Assembly (NCBI GenBank): GCA_041164825.1
Contig: JBEAOO010000006.1
Coordinates: 1 to 53,867 of the forward strand
Source of the DNA: JBEAOO01 sp041164825
GTDB lineage: Bacteria; Pseudomonadota; Gammaproteobacteria; Burkholderiales; Burkholderiaceae_C
DNA: 53,867 bases
Direction: 5' to 3'
The notes under the pieces are model-generated. The model did not search any database, was not told the origin of the DNA, and saw only the letters and a program-made list of their open reading frames with translations. Made by a program: the position numbers and the translations under genes. Numbering within the stretch: position 1 is the first letter of the stretch; every line of letters starts with the position of its first letter. Positions 26,668 through 35,606 of the stretch are shown here, in pieces.

Positions 26668-28089
26668 ATGTCGAACGTACAAAGTGCTGAGGGCAAAATC
26701 GTCCAATGTATCGGCGCGGTGGTGGACGTTGAATTCCCCCGCAACGCGATGCCCCGGGTGTACGACGCGCTGAAGCTCGTCGGCTCGGACAGCGACCTGA
26801 CGCTGGAAGTGCAACAACAACTCGGTGACGGCGTGGTCCGCACCATCGTGATGGGTTCGTCCGACGGCCTGCGCCGTGGTCTGGCCATCCGCAACACCGG
26901 CGCGGGCATCACTGTGCCGGTCGGCCGTGCGACCCTCGGCCGCATCATGGATGTGCTGGGCAACCCCATCGACGAGCGCGGCGAAGTGGGCAAGGAGCTG
27001 ACCGCTTCGATCCACCGCAAGCCGCCCGCGTATGACGAGCTGAGCCCGTCGACCGACCTGCTTGAAACCGGCATCAAGGTGATCGACTTGGTCTGCCCGT
27101 TCGCCAAGGGCGGCAAGGTGGGTCTGTTCGGTGGCGCCGGTGTGGGCAAGACCGTGAACATGATGGAACTCATCAACAACATCGCCAAGGCCCACAGCGG
27201 TCTGTCGGTGTTCGCTGGTGTGGGTGAGCGCACCCGTGAAGGCAACGACTTCTATCACGAGATGGCCGATTCGGGCGTCGTGAACCTGGAGAACCTGCCG
27301 GAGTCGAAGGTCGCGATGGTCTACGGCCAGATGAATGAGCCGCCGGGCAACCGTCTGCGCGTGGCCCTGACCGGCCTGACCATTGCCGAGTCGTTCCGCG
27401 ACGAAGGCAAGGACGTGCTGTTCTTCGTGGACAACATCTACCGCTACACGCTGGCCGGTACCGAAGTGTCCGCACTGCTGGGCCGCATGCCTTCTGCCGT
27501 GGGCTATCAGCCGACGCTGGCCGAAGAAATGGGCCGCCTGCAAGAGCGCATCACGTCGACCAAGGTCGGCTCGATCACCTCGATCCAAGCCGTGTACGTC
27601 CCTGCGGATGACTTGACCGACCCGTCGCCGGCCACCACCTTCGCCCACTTGGATTCCACCGTGGTGCTGTCGCGTGATATCGCTTCGCTGGGCATCTACC
27701 CCGCTGTGGACCCGCTGGACTCGACCTCGCGTCAACTCGACCCGAACGTGGTCGGCGAAGAGCACTACAACACCGCCCGTGCGGTGCAAGGCACGCTGCA
27801 GCGCTACAAGGAACTGCGAGACATCATCGCGATTCTGGGCATGGACGAACTGTCGCCCGACGACAAGCTGGCCGTGGCTCGCGCCCGAAAGATCCAGCGC
27901 TTCCTGTCGCAGCCGTTCCACGTGGCTGAAGTCTTTACCGGCTCGCCGGGCAAGTACGTGCCGCTGAAGGAAACCATCCGCGGCTTCAAGATGATCGTGG
28001 CTGGCGAGTGCGATGCGCTGCCGGAGCAAGCCTTCTACATGGTCGGCACCATCGACGAAGCCTTCGAAAAGGCCAAGAAGATTCAATAA
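26668..28089 (+). CDS. atpD: F1 ATP synthase subunit beta
   Basis: The catalytic subunit, 473 residues. The P-loop GGAGVGKT covers residues 155-162. The catalytic glutamate is in GVGERTREGNDFY. The DELSPDDKL region is the conserved DELSEED-type element contacting gamma, and the end is typical. TAAGGAT precedes the ATG. Confidence 0.98.
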   Translation: MSNVQSAEGKIVQCIGAVVDVEFPRNAMPRVYDALKLVGSDSDLTLEVQQQLGDGVVRTIVMGSSDGLRRGLAIRNTGAGITVPVGRATLGRIMDVLGNPIDERGEVGKELTASIHRKPPAYDELSPSTDLLETGIKVIDLVCPFAKGGKVGLFGGAGVGKTVNMMELINNIAKAHSGLSVFAGVGERTREGNDFYHEMADSGVVNLENLPESKVAMVYGQMNEPPGNRLRVALTGLTIAESFRDEGKDVLFFVDNIYRYTLAGTEVSALLGRMPSAVGYQPTLAEEMGRLQERITSTKVGSITSIQAVYVPADDLTDPSPATTFAHLDSTVVLSRDIASLGIYPAVDPLDSTSRQLDPNVVGEEHYNTARAVQGTLQRYKELRDIIAILGMDELSPDDKLAVARARKIQRFLSQPFHVAEVFTGSPGKYVPLKETIRGFKMIVAGECDALPEQAFYMVGTIDEAFEKAKKIQ

Positions 28090-28127
28090 GCGGCGCATTC
28101 GGGCCGGATGCGGCGTTGCCGTGCTCA

Positions 28128-28143
28128 GCGGACTTGAGTCCGC
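28128..28143 (+). promoter_or_regulatory. Intercistronic hairpin between atpD and atpC
   Basis: GCGGAC-TTGA-GTCCGC makes a perfect 6-bp stem with a four-base loop in the 117-base gap between atpD and atpC, the longest gap inside the operon. It could act as an RNA-stability or processing element, or partially attenuate atpC. Confidence 0.45.
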
Positions 28144-28206
28144 CTCCGCGCGGCGCCTTGCTCCGACCCGACTGCTTGCTTCCTGAATCTCTTGTAAGGA
28201 AAACAC

Positions 28207-28626
28207 ATGGCAACCATTCACGTCGACGTCGTCTCCGCCGAAGAGTCCATCTTCTCGGGTGAGGCGAAATTCGTTGCGCTGCCGGGCGAAAACGGCGAAA
28301 TCGGCATCTTGCCGCGTCACACGCCGCTGATCACGCGCATTCGCCCGGGTGCAGTGCGCATTGAGCGCGCCGACAACGGCCAGGAAGAGTTCGTGTTTGT
28401 CGCTGGTGGCATTCTGGAAGTGCAGCCGGGCCGGGTCACCGTGCTGGCCGACACGGCCATCCGTGGCAAGGACTTGGACGAAGCCAAAGCGACCGAAGCC
28501 AAGAAGCTCGCCGAAGAAGCGATGAAAAACGCCAAGAGCGACATCGACTTTGCCAAGGCCCAGGGCGAGTTCGCCGCCATGGCCGCGCAGATCGCTGCGC
28601 TGCGTCGCTTCCGCGGCAACAAGTAA
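28207..28626 (+). CDS. atpC: F1Fo ATP synthase subunit epsilon
   Basis: A 139-residue subunit with an N-terminal beta-sandwich (about 1-85, including ALPGENGEIGILPRHTPLIT) and a C-terminal helical hairpin (about 90-135) that can inhibit ATP hydrolysis. It is the last gene of the operon. GTAAGGAA lies just before the ATG. An intrinsic terminator follows. Confidence 0.96.
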   Translation: MATIHVDVVSAEESIFSGEAKFVALPGENGEIGILPRHTPLITRIRPGAVRIERADNGQEEFVFVAGGILEVQPGRVTVLADTAIRGKDLDEAKATEAKKLAEEAMKNAKSDIDFAKAQGEFAAMAAQIAALRRFRGNK

Positions 28627-28685
28627 GTTCAACAGGCGCCCGGCTTACCCGCTCTGGGTGCTGCCGTTGTTGAGGTGCCTCATGC

Positions 28686-28720
28686 AAACCCGCCACGCTC
28701 ACGCGTTTGGCGGGTTTTGT
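28686..28720 (+). terminator. Intrinsic terminator of the atp operon
   Basis: AAACCCGCCA (28686-28695) pairs perfectly with TGGCGGGTTT (28708-28717) over a 12-base loop, followed by a T-rich tail (TGTTTT). It lies 59 bases after the atpC stop. The rest of the gap to 28824 shows no gene. Confidence 0.85.
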
Positions 28721-28824
28721 TTTGGGGACGACCGGCTTTGGGCGACCGGTGGGCGGGCAGGCGGCGGTCTATGCCGTCCTGGACCAAGGCGCGCAGGGCT
28801 ACGCTCCCGCGCTGAGCGGGTGCG

Positions 28825-29337
28825 TCAGCGGACCACCACGCGGTTGGGCAACTCATCTGCGTTGGCGCCGCTGGCTGGCAAGGGGGCTTGCGTGTGGAGC
28901 AGGTGGCCCACGGCCGTGACCGCGGCGGCCAAACCGGTTTCAAACGCACCGGATTTGAAGGCGGCGGACATCTTGTCGGCCAGGGCTTGCCACTGCGTGC
29001 TGCTCACGCTGTGGCGCAGACCGCGGTCGGCCACGATCTCAATGCGCCGCTCGGCCAGCAGCAGGTAAATCAACACGCCGGTGTTGTGCTCGGTGTCCCA
29101 AACACCCAGCTTGCCGAACATTGCCACTGCGCGCTCCCGGGCCGTGGCGCGGCCCCAGAGGTAGCTCAAGGGCAAACCTCCCTCGACGCAGACACGAATC
29201 TCGCCCAAATGTTCGCGCTCACTGTCGCGGATCAGTGCCTCCACGCGCGCCAAGCCCGCATCGCCGCCGACGCAGCGTTTGGCATCGACGTCGTCGAAAC
29301 TGCGATGGCGCAGGATGCGCAGGAGTCGTTTGCTCAT
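28825..29337 (-). CDS. TPM-domain protein (short form)
   Basis: A 170-residue soluble protein with a TPM fold (TLP18.3/Psb32/MOLO-1): GEIRVCVEGGLP, GVLIYLLLAERRIEIVADRG and a C-terminal block DKMSAAFKSGAFETGLAAAV. No signal peptide or membrane span is visible, unlike its upstream neighbour. Start 29337 (MSKRLLR) is preferred; an upstream ATG at 29349 would overlap the end of the preceding gene. Last gene of a LemA-TPM-TPM run. Molecular role unknown; TPM proteins are linked to membrane-protein turnover or phosphatase-like activity in other systems. Confidence 0.8.
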   Translation of the reverse strand: MSKRLLRILRHRSFDDVDAKRCVGGDAGLARVEALIRDSEREHLGEIRVCVEGGLPLSYLWGRATARERAVAMFGKLGVWDTEHNTGVLIYLLLAERRIEIVADRGLRHSVSSTQWQALADKMSAAFKSGAFETGLAAAVTAVGHLLHTQAPLPASGANADELPNRVVVR

Positions 29338-29342
29338 CGTGC

Positions 29343-30275
29343 TCACCATCCACCCGAGGCACCGCCGCCGCCAAAGTCGCCGCCGCCGCCGGAGCTGAAA
29401 CCACCGCCACCGCCACCGCCTGTGCTGCCGCCGCCACTGAACCCGCCGCCGCCAAAGCCGCCGCCGCGTCCGCTGCGCGACATGCCGCGTGTTGCCGAGC
29501 CGACCCCGATCACGCCGACCAAGATCAGCGCCACCACGCCGGCAGCCGCCGCAATGCCCAAGCTGGCGGTGAACCACCAGCCCAGCGCGCCTGCCACGCC
29601 GCTGGTGGCCACCGAGCCCAGCTTGCGGCCGAGCATGCCCGAGAGCACGGCACCGATGATGGGCACACCGGCGAAGAAAAACACGGCCAAGCTTTCCCAG
29701 GTCATCGGGTCGTCGGCCTGGTTGCCAGGGCCTTGCGGCACCTCGGCGGGCAGCGCCAAGCCTTCGTTCTGGATGCGCTTGCCGAGCTGCGTTACCGCCG
29801 CGCTCAGGCCGCCGGCGTAGTCGCCCTGCCGGAAGGCCGGAGTGATCTGCTCGGTGATGATGCGTTTGGCGGCCAGGTCGGGCACCGCGCCTTCGAGCGT
29901 TTTGGCCACCTCGATGCGCACCTTGCGGTCTTGCGTGGCCACCACCAGCAGCAGCCCATCGCCCACGTCGCGGCGGCCGATCTTCCAGGCGTCGCCCACG
30001 CGCTGGGCGTAGGCGGCGATGTCCTCGGGGGCCGTGCTGGACACGAGCAAGATCACGACTTGGCTGCCGGATTGTGTTTCCAGCGCGGCCAATTGGGCCG
30101 TGAGTGCGGCCTGCTGCGCGGCAGACAGTGTGGCCGTCTGGTCAATCACTCGGCCCACCAGGGCGGGCACGGGCAACACATCTTGCGCCCAGGCCAGTGC
30201 CGAGCACAGCCAGAGGCACAGCCCAAAGAGCCAGCCCGCGAAGGGCCGGCCGGCGGCGCAGGAGCGGGCGCTCAT
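29343..30275 (-). CDS. YgcG/TPM-domain membrane protein with Gly-rich tail
   Basis: A 310-residue protein. A signal peptide (1-30, ending AWA) is followed by a periplasmic TPM domain (about 38-165; motifs DQTATLSAAQQAAL, GSQVVILLVSST and GLLLVVATQDRKVRIEV). Then come hydrophobic segments near 190-210 and 225-255, and a glycine/serine-rich C-terminal tail from about residue 265 that ends GGGGASGGW. This architecture is standard for YgcG-type proteins encoded next to LemA. It starts seven bases after the lemA stop. Function unknown, possibly envelope stress related. Confidence 0.88.
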   Translation of the reverse strand: MSARSCAAGRPFAGWLFGLCLWLCSALAWAQDVLPVPALVGRVIDQTATLSAAQQAALTAQLAALETQSGSQVVILLVSSTAPEDIAAYAQRVGDAWKIGRRDVGDGLLLVVATQDRKVRIEVAKTLEGAVPDLAAKRIITEQITPAFRQGDYAGGLSAAVTQLGKRIQNEGLALPAEVPQGPGNQADDPMTWESLAVFFFAGVPIIGAVLSGMLGRKLGSVATSGVAGALGWWFTASLGIAAAAGVVALILVGVIGVGSATRGMSRSGRGGGFGGGGFSGGGSTGGGGGGGFSSGGGGDFGGGGASGGW

Positions 30276-30282
30276 GCCCGCG

Positions 30283-30900
30283 TCACTTGGCCGCAGGTTT
30301 GTCGAAGTTGACCGTCGGCGGTGCCGAGATCTGCGCTTCGTTTTGCACCGTGAAGTTGGCCTTGGTCTGGTAGCTGAAGGCCATGGCGGTCAGGTTGCTC
30401 GGGAAGCTGCGCGCCAACACGTTGTAGTCGGCCACCGACTTGATGTAGCGGTTGCGCGCCACCGTGACGCGGTTTTCGGTGCCTTCGAGTTGCACGCGCA
30501 AGTCTTGAAACGCTTGGTTGGCTTTCAGGTTTGGGTACTGCTCGCTGACCACCATCAGGCGGCTCAGTGCGCCCGTGAGTTCGCCCTGTGCGGCTTGGAA
30601 TTTCTGGAACGCCGCGGGGTCGTTCACCAACTCGGGCGTGGCCTGAATGCTGGTGGCCTTGGACCGAGCCTCGATCACCTTGGTGAGCGTTTCTTGCTCA
30701 AAATTGGCCTCGCCCTTGACGGTGGCGACGATGTTGGGAATCAGGTCGGCGCGGCGCTGGTATTGGTTCAGCACCTCCGACCAATCGGCCTTCACTGCCT
30801 CGTCCAGGCGCTGGAAATCGTTGTAGCCACAGCCGCTGAGCGCGAGTGTGGCGCTCAGCAGTGCGGCGGCTGCGGCGTGGCGCGCGGTGTGGCGGTTCAT
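30283..30900 (-). CDS. lemA: LemA family lipoprotein
   Basis: A 205-residue LemA protein: a short N-terminal membrane anchor followed by a long helical bundle. Here the anchor looks like a lipoprotein signal with lipobox LSGC and Cys24 as the lipidated residue. The core has ADLIPNIVATVKGEANFEQ, typical of LemA. AGGAGG lies eight bases before the start. LemA genes are characteristically followed by TPM-domain genes, as here. Role unknown. A small CGGGT/ACCCG palindrome (30929-30940) lies upstream. Confidence 0.88.
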   Translation of the reverse strand: MNRHTARHAAAAALLSATLALSGCGYNDFQRLDEAVKADWSEVLNQYQRRADLIPNIVATVKGEANFEQETLTKVIEARSKATSIQATPELVNDPAAFQKFQAAQGELTGALSRLMVVSEQYPNLKANQAFQDLRVQLEGTENRVTVARNRYIKSVADYNVLARSFPSNLTAMAFSYQTKANFTVQNEAQISAPPTVNFDKPAAK

Positions 30901-30981
30901 GGACAAGTCCTCCTGATGTTGTGTGGGGCGGGTTGACCCGAATGATGGGTCCAGCGGCCCGGATTCAAGCACGCCCAGCTG

Positions 30982-31902
30982 TCACTCTGTGGGCAAGAAT
31001 CCCTCAATCGACAAATAGCGCTCGCCCGTGTCGTAATTGAACCCCAGCACAGTGGCGCCTGCGGGCAAATCTGGCAGCTTTTGGGCAATGGCGGCCAGCG
31101 TGGCGCCCGACGAGATGCCGACCAGCAGGCCCTCTTCGCGGGCGCTGCGGCGGGCCATCTCGCGGGCCGCCTCGGCCTCCACCTGAATCACGCCATCGAG
31201 CAGCGCGGTGTGAAGGTTGGTGGGGATGAAGCCGGCGCCGATGCCTTGGATCGGGTGCGGGCTGGGCTTGCCGCCGCTGATCACGGGGCTGGCCGAGGGC
31301 TCGACCGCATACACCTTGAGCTGTGGCCACATGGCCTTGAGCACCTGTGCACAGCCGGTGATGTGGCCGCCTGTGCCCACGCCAGTGATCAGTGCATCGA
31401 TGCCAGCCGGAAAGTCGGCCGCGATCTCCAACGCCGTGGTGCGCGTGTGCACGTCGATGTTGGCGGGGTTTTCGAACTGCTGCGGCATCCAGGCGCCTGG
31501 CGTGGCGGCCATCAGCTCTTTGGCGCGGGCGATGGCGCCGTTCATGCCTTTTTCGCGCGGCGTGAGCTCAAACTTGGCGCCGTAGGCCAGCATCAGCCGG
31601 CGGCGCTCCACGCTCATGCTGTCGGGCATCACCAGCACCAGTGGGTAGCCCTTCACGGCCGCCACCATGGCCAAGCCGACGCCGGTGTTGCCCGAGGTGG
31701 GCTCGATGATGGTGGCGCCCGGCGTGAGGACGCCAGCCGCCTCTGCGGCCTCCACCATCGCCAGCGCAATGCGGTCCTTGATCGAGCCGCCCGGGTTGCT
31801 GCGCTCGCTCTTGATGTAGACGCTGTGGCTGTTGCCAAACAAGCGGTTGATGCGGATGTGCGGCGTGTTGCCGATGGTGCTCAGGACGTTGTTGGCCAGC
31901 AT
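30982..31902 (-). CDS. Cysteine synthase (O-acetylserine sulfhydrylase)
   Basis: PLP enzyme that makes cysteine from O-acetylserine and sulfide (or thiosulfate for CysM-type enzymes). The 306-residue protein has the Schiff-base lysine Lys42 in SNPGGSIKDR, the substrate loop PTSGNTGVG, the phosphate-binding GVGTGGHITG, and GISSGAT near the end. GIGAGFIP favours a CysK-like enzyme, but the length is near that of CysM, so I give no symbol. ATG 31902 has TGGAG upstream and is divergent from hemE, with only 54 bases shared as promoter region. Confidence 0.9.
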   Translation of the reverse strand: MLANNVLSTIGNTPHIRINRLFGNSHSVYIKSERSNPGGSIKDRIALAMVEAAEAAGVLTPGATIIEPTSGNTGVGLAMVAAVKGYPLVLVMPDSMSVERRRLMLAYGAKFELTPREKGMNGAIARAKELMAATPGAWMPQQFENPANIDVHTRTTALEIAADFPAGIDALITGVGTGGHITGCAQVLKAMWPQLKVYAVEPSASPVISGGKPSPHPIQGIGAGFIPTNLHTALLDGVIQVEAEAAREMARRSAREEGLLVGISSGATLAAIAQKLPDLPAGATVLGFNYDTGERYLSIEGFLPTE

Positions 31903-31956
31903 GTTCGGGTCTCCAGGGGCGGGTGATTGAACAATTATGGGCGCGATAATTCTGGG

Positions 31957-33048
31957 ATGACTGCACCGCTGCAAAACGACACCTTCCTCCGCGCCTGTCT
32001 GCGCCAACCCACCGAACACACCCCCGTCTGGCTGATGCGCCAGGCCGGGCGCTACCTGCCCGAATACCGCGCCACGCGCGCGCAGGCGGGCAGTTTCATG
32101 GGCTTGGCCACCAACACCGACTACGCCACCGAGGTGACGTTGCAGCCGTTGGAGCGCTATGCGCTCGACGCTGCGATCTTGTTCTCCGACATCCTCACCG
32201 TGCCCGACGCCATGGGCCTGGGCCTGAGCTTTGCGCTCGGCGAGGGCCCGAAGTTTGCCCACCCGGTGCGCGATGAAGCGGCAGTCAACGCGCTGGCCGT
32301 GCCCGACATGGCCAAGCTGCAGTACGTGTTTGACGCCGTCAGCTCCATCCGCAAGGCGCTCAACGGCCGGGTGCCGCTGATTGGCTTCTCGGGCAGCCCG
32401 TGGACGCTGGCCTGCTACATGGTGGAGGGCGGCGGCTCGGACGACTACCGCTTGGTCAAGACCATGCTTTACAGCCGCCCCGATCTGATGCACCGCATGC
32501 TGGCCATCAATGCCGATGCGGTGGCGCTTTACCTCAACACCCAGATCGAAGCCGGCGCGCAAGCGGTGATGGTGTTCGACAGCTGGGGTGGCGTGCTCGC
32601 CGATGGTGCCTTTCAGCAGTTCAGCCTGGCCTACACCCAGCGCGTGCTGAAACAGCTCAAAAAGACCCACAACGGCCAGCGCATCCCGCACATCGTCTTC
32701 ACCAAGGGTGGCGGCTTGTGGCTCAACGAGATTGCCGACATTGGCGCCGACGTGCTGGGCCTGGACTGGACGGTGAACCTGGGTGCCGCCCGCCGCCAAG
32801 TGGGCGATCGCGTGGCGCTGCAAGGCAATCTGGACCCGAACGTGTTGTTTGCCCCACCCGCGGCCATCGAGGCTGAAGTGGTCAAGGTGCTGGAGAGTTT
32901 TGGTGCGCCGACCCACGCCGATGGCAGCACGGCGGGCCACATTTTCAACCTGGGCCACGGCATCAGCCAGTTCACACCACCCGAAAACGTGAGCGTGCTG
33001 GTGGATGCAGTGCATGCGCACTCGCGTCGTGTGCGTGCCGCGCGCTGA
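31957..33048 (+). CDS. hemE: Uroporphyrinogen decarboxylase
   Basis: Cytosolic heme-pathway enzyme that removes four carboxyl groups from uroporphyrinogen III to give coproporphyrinogen III. The 363-residue protein carries the signature RQAGRYLPEYR near the N-terminus, ILFSDILTVPDAMG with the catalytic aspartate, the second signature GFSGSPWTLACYM, and FNLGHGI near the C-terminus. ATG 31957 gives the conserved N-terminus; an in-frame ATG 30 bases upstream is unlikely. It is divergent from the cysteine synthase gene. Confidence 0.96.
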   Translation: MTAPLQNDTFLRACLRQPTEHTPVWLMRQAGRYLPEYRATRAQAGSFMGLATNTDYATEVTLQPLERYALDAAILFSDILTVPDAMGLGLSFALGEGPKFAHPVRDEAAVNALAVPDMAKLQYVFDAVSSIRKALNGRVPLIGFSGSPWTLACYMVEGGGSDDYRLVKTMLYSRPDLMHRMLAINADAVALYLNTQIEAGAQAVMVFDSWGGVLADGAFQQFSLAYTQRVLKQLKKTHNGQRIPHIVFTKGGGLWLNEIADIGADVLGLDWTVNLGAARRQVGDRVALQGNLDPNVLFAPPAAIEAEVVKVLESFGAPTHADGSTAGHIFNLGHGISQFTPPENVSVLVDAVHAHSRRVRAAR

Positions 33049-33097
33049 CCTCTGCTAACACGTTTTTCAAGGGGTTTGACGGGACTTCGGGCTTGAC

Positions 33098-33294
33098 TTA
33101 TCCCCAAAATTCGCCTCGCCCCCTTGGCTGGCTGTGCTAGACGTTTGCGCCGGGTACTTGCGACGGTGGCATCGCTAAGTTGTTGATTTCATTGAGATGC
33201 CTGGATTGCTCTCAAAGTGGGCAATCCAGCGCAAGGCCAAGCGCCACAACGATTTAGCGACGATGTGTCCAGCTTTCCCACAAAGTTATCCACA
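33098..33294. promoter_or_regulatory. hemE-priA gap with DnaA-box-like sites and an inverted repeat
   Basis: The 33049-33369 gap holds no gene and is lower in GC than its surroundings. It contains a perfect consensus DnaA box TTATCCACA (33286-33294), a one-mismatch box TTATCCCCA on the same strand (33098-33106), and a perfect 9-bp inverted repeat CTGGATTGC/GCAATCCAG (33201-33209 with 33221-33229). TGTCCA (33266-33271) and TGGACA (33302-33307) flank the perfect box symmetrically. Two boxes are few for an origin, so DnaA-regulated expression of priA is the more modest reading. Confidence 0.5.
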
Positions 33295-33369
33295 GCTTCG
33301 GTGGACAGTTCAAAAAGTCGCCCGGAATCATGCACTTAGCCTCCAACGCTCATAAATTCTCGAACTTCA

Positions 33370-35490
33370 ATGGCTAACTTGCCTGCCTCGGCGGCGGGCG
33401 CCACGCACCGGGTGCGTGTGGCCGTCGAGACCCCGCAGCACACGGGCTTGGGTGAGCCGCTGGATTACCTGGCACCCGCCGATCTGCCCCCGGGCACCCT
33501 GGTGCGCGCCCCGCTGGGCCGGCGTGAGGTGCCGGGGGTGGTGTGGCCGGGCGAGCCTGGCGATGCGCTGGACGACGCTGCGCTGCGGCCGCTGGCCCAG
33601 GTGTTGGATGCGCTGCCACCTCTGGGCGAGCGCTGGTGTGCCTTGGTCGCCTTTGCCGCGCTCTACTACCAACGTGGTGTGGGCGAGGTGGCGCTGGCGG
33701 TGTTGCCGCCCGAATTGCGCAAGCTCGACAACGCGCAAATCGCCAACCGTGTTGCCAAACTGCACAAGGCCTTGGCCAAAGAGCGCGCTGAGTCGGCCGC
33801 CGCCGCGCCTGCGGTGCAGCCGGCGTTGAGCGAGGAGCAGGCTGCCGTGCTAACGCGCTTGGCCGAACTGGCCGCGCAGCCGCAACCCGGCACGGTGCTG
33901 CTCTACGGCGCCACTGGCAGCGGCAAGACCGAGGTCTACCTGCGCGCAGCGGAGCAGGCGCTGGCGGCTGGCCGCCAGGTGCTGGTGCTGGTGCCCGAGA
34001 TCAACCTCACGCCGCAGTTGGAGGCACGTTTCTCCGAGCGTTTTGCCGGCCACACCATCGCCACCCAGCACAGCGCGCTTACGCCTGCACAGCGCCTGCG
34101 CCATTGGCTCTCGGCGCACATCGGCGAGGCCGATTTGGTGCTGGGCACGCGCCTCGCCGTGTTTGCCTCCATGCCGCGTCTGGGACTGATCGTGGTCGAT
34201 GAGGAGCACGACCCGTCCTACAAGCAGCAAGACGGCGCCCGCTACTCCGCACGCGACCTGGCGGTGTACCGCGGCCGCTTGGAAGGCGCGCCGGTGCTGC
34301 TCGGCTCGGCCACGCCCTCGCTGGAGAGTTGGCAGCGTGCCACCGAGGGCCGCTACCAGCGCCTGGCCATGCCCAGCCGCATTGGCGGTGGCGTGTTGCC
34401 CAAGGTGCGGCTGGTCGACATGAACCTGCTGCCCAAGGCCAAGGGCGTGACCACGGCCTTGTCGCCGCCGCTGCTGGCCGCGCTGCAAAAGCGGCTCGAC
34501 CAAGGCGAGCAGAGCTTGGTGTTTTTGAACCGCCGTGGATATGCCCCGGTGCTGCATTGCAGCGACTGCGGCTGGAAAAGCGGCTGCCCGCATTGCAGCG
34601 CCTGGCGCGTGTTCCACAAGCTCGACCGCACGCTGCGTTGCCACCACTGCGGCTTCACCGAGCGTGTGCCGCGCGCCTGCCCCGACTGCGGCAACCAAGA
34701 CATCGCACCGCTCGGCCGCGGCACCGAGCGCCTCGAAGAGCAACTCGCCGAACTGCTCAAGCGCCCGGACGGCAGCCCCGCGCGCGTGGCCCGCATCGAC
34801 GCCGACACCACGCGGCTCAAAGGCTCGCTGGAGGTGCAGCTCAATGCCGTGCACGCTGGCGATGTGGATGTGCTGGTCGGCACGCAGATGATCACCAAAG
34901 GGCACGACTTCCGGCGCATCACCTTGGTGGCGGCGGTGAACCCGGACTCGTCCCTGTTCAGCAGCGATTTCCGCGCGCCTGAGCGTTTGTTCTCCTTGCT
35001 GATGCAGGCTGCGGGTCGCGCCGGCCGAGACGCCGCGCAAGCCGCCGCCAGCGAGATGTGGGTGCAAACCTGGCACCCCACGCACGCGATCTATGCCGCG
35101 CTGCGTCAGCACGATTACGAGACCTTTGCCGCCAGCCAGTTGAAGGAGCGCGAGATGGCCGGCCTGCCGCCCTGGGCGCACCTGGCCATGCTGCGCGCCG
35201 AGGCGCACACGGTGGAGGCCGCGCGCGATTTTCTCGATGCGGCGGCTGAATTGGTGCCGGCAATGGACGGCGCCGATCAGGTGCTGGTGTACCCCGCGGT
35301 GCCGATGAGCGTGGCGCGGGTGGCCAATGTTGAGCGCATGCAGATGTTGATTGAATCGCCCAGCCGTGGTGCTTTGCAGAAGGTGCTGAGCCAATGGCTG
35401 CCTGCCATGCATGTCTTGCGCAGCAGCCGCAAGGCGGCTGAGCAACGCATTCTGCGGTGGGCGGTGGATGTGGATCCGCTGAGCATCTGA
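33370..35490 (+). CDS. priA: Primosomal replication protein N' (PriA helicase)
   Basis: 3'-to-5' DNA helicase that restarts stalled replication forks by loading the primosome. The 706-residue protein has an N-terminal DNA-binding domain (about 10-105), the helicase motif I GATGSGKTEVYL (about 180-191), the DEEH box VVDEEHDPSYKQQ, and the zinc-binding cysteines in CSDCGWKSGCPHCS and CHHCGFTERVPRACPDCG. Motifs V and VI follow (VGTQMITKGHDF and LMQAAGRAGR). All key motifs are intact. ATG 33370 fits the conserved start. Confidence 0.96.
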   Translation: MANLPASAAGATHRVRVAVETPQHTGLGEPLDYLAPADLPPGTLVRAPLGRREVPGVVWPGEPGDALDDAALRPLAQVLDALPPLGERWCALVAFAALYYQRGVGEVALAVLPPELRKLDNAQIANRVAKLHKALAKERAESAAAAPAVQPALSEEQAAVLTRLAELAAQPQPGTVLLYGATGSGKTEVYLRAAEQALAAGRQVLVLVPEINLTPQLEARFSERFAGHTIATQHSALTPAQRLRHWLSAHIGEADLVLGTRLAVFASMPRLGLIVVDEEHDPSYKQQDGARYSARDLAVYRGRLEGAPVLLGSATPSLESWQRATEGRYQRLAMPSRIGGGVLPKVRLVDMNLLPKAKGVTTALSPPLLAALQKRLDQGEQSLVFLNRRGYAPVLHCSDCGWKSGCPHCSAWRVFHKLDRTLRCHHCGFTERVPRACPDCGNQDIAPLGRGTERLEEQLAELLKRPDGSPARVARIDADTTRLKGSLEVQLNAVHAGDVDVLVGTQMITKGHDFRRITLVAAVNPDSSLFSSDFRAPERLFSLLMQAAGRAGRDAAQAAASEMWVQTWHPTHAIYAALRQHDYETFAASQLKEREMAGLPPWAHLAMLRAEAHTVEAARDFLDAAAELVPAMDGADQVLVYPAVPMSVARVANVERMQMLIESPSRGALQKVLSQWLPAMHVLRSSRKAAEQRILRWAVDVDPLSI

Positions 35491-35569
35491 GTAGCCACCT
35501 GAGTGGTGCGCGGCACGTGCTCACCGGCCGCACTCCGGCCAGCCCCTGCTGGCGCTCACTTCGCGGTGG

Positions 35570-35606
35570 TTTTACAATTTCAGCTTCAAAAGCTGGAATT
35601 GTAAAA
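35570..35606. repeat. 37-bp palindrome abutting the AAA/DUF4143 start codon
   Basis: Arms 35570-35586 and 35590-35606 pair at 16 of 17 positions around CAA, ending on the base before the ATG. Both strands read TTTTACAATT outward, giving a TACAAT -10-like element in each direction. The left 25 bases (35570-35594) recur exactly, inverted, at 36834-36858 after the gene. In mRNA it would form a hairpin masking the start region. Confidence 0.85.

Noticed and set aside
33049..33369. Chromosomal replication origin
   Set aside because: Only two DnaA-type boxes, no AT-rich unwinding cluster and no dnaA/dnaN/gyrB nearby; kept only as a possible DnaA-regulated site.
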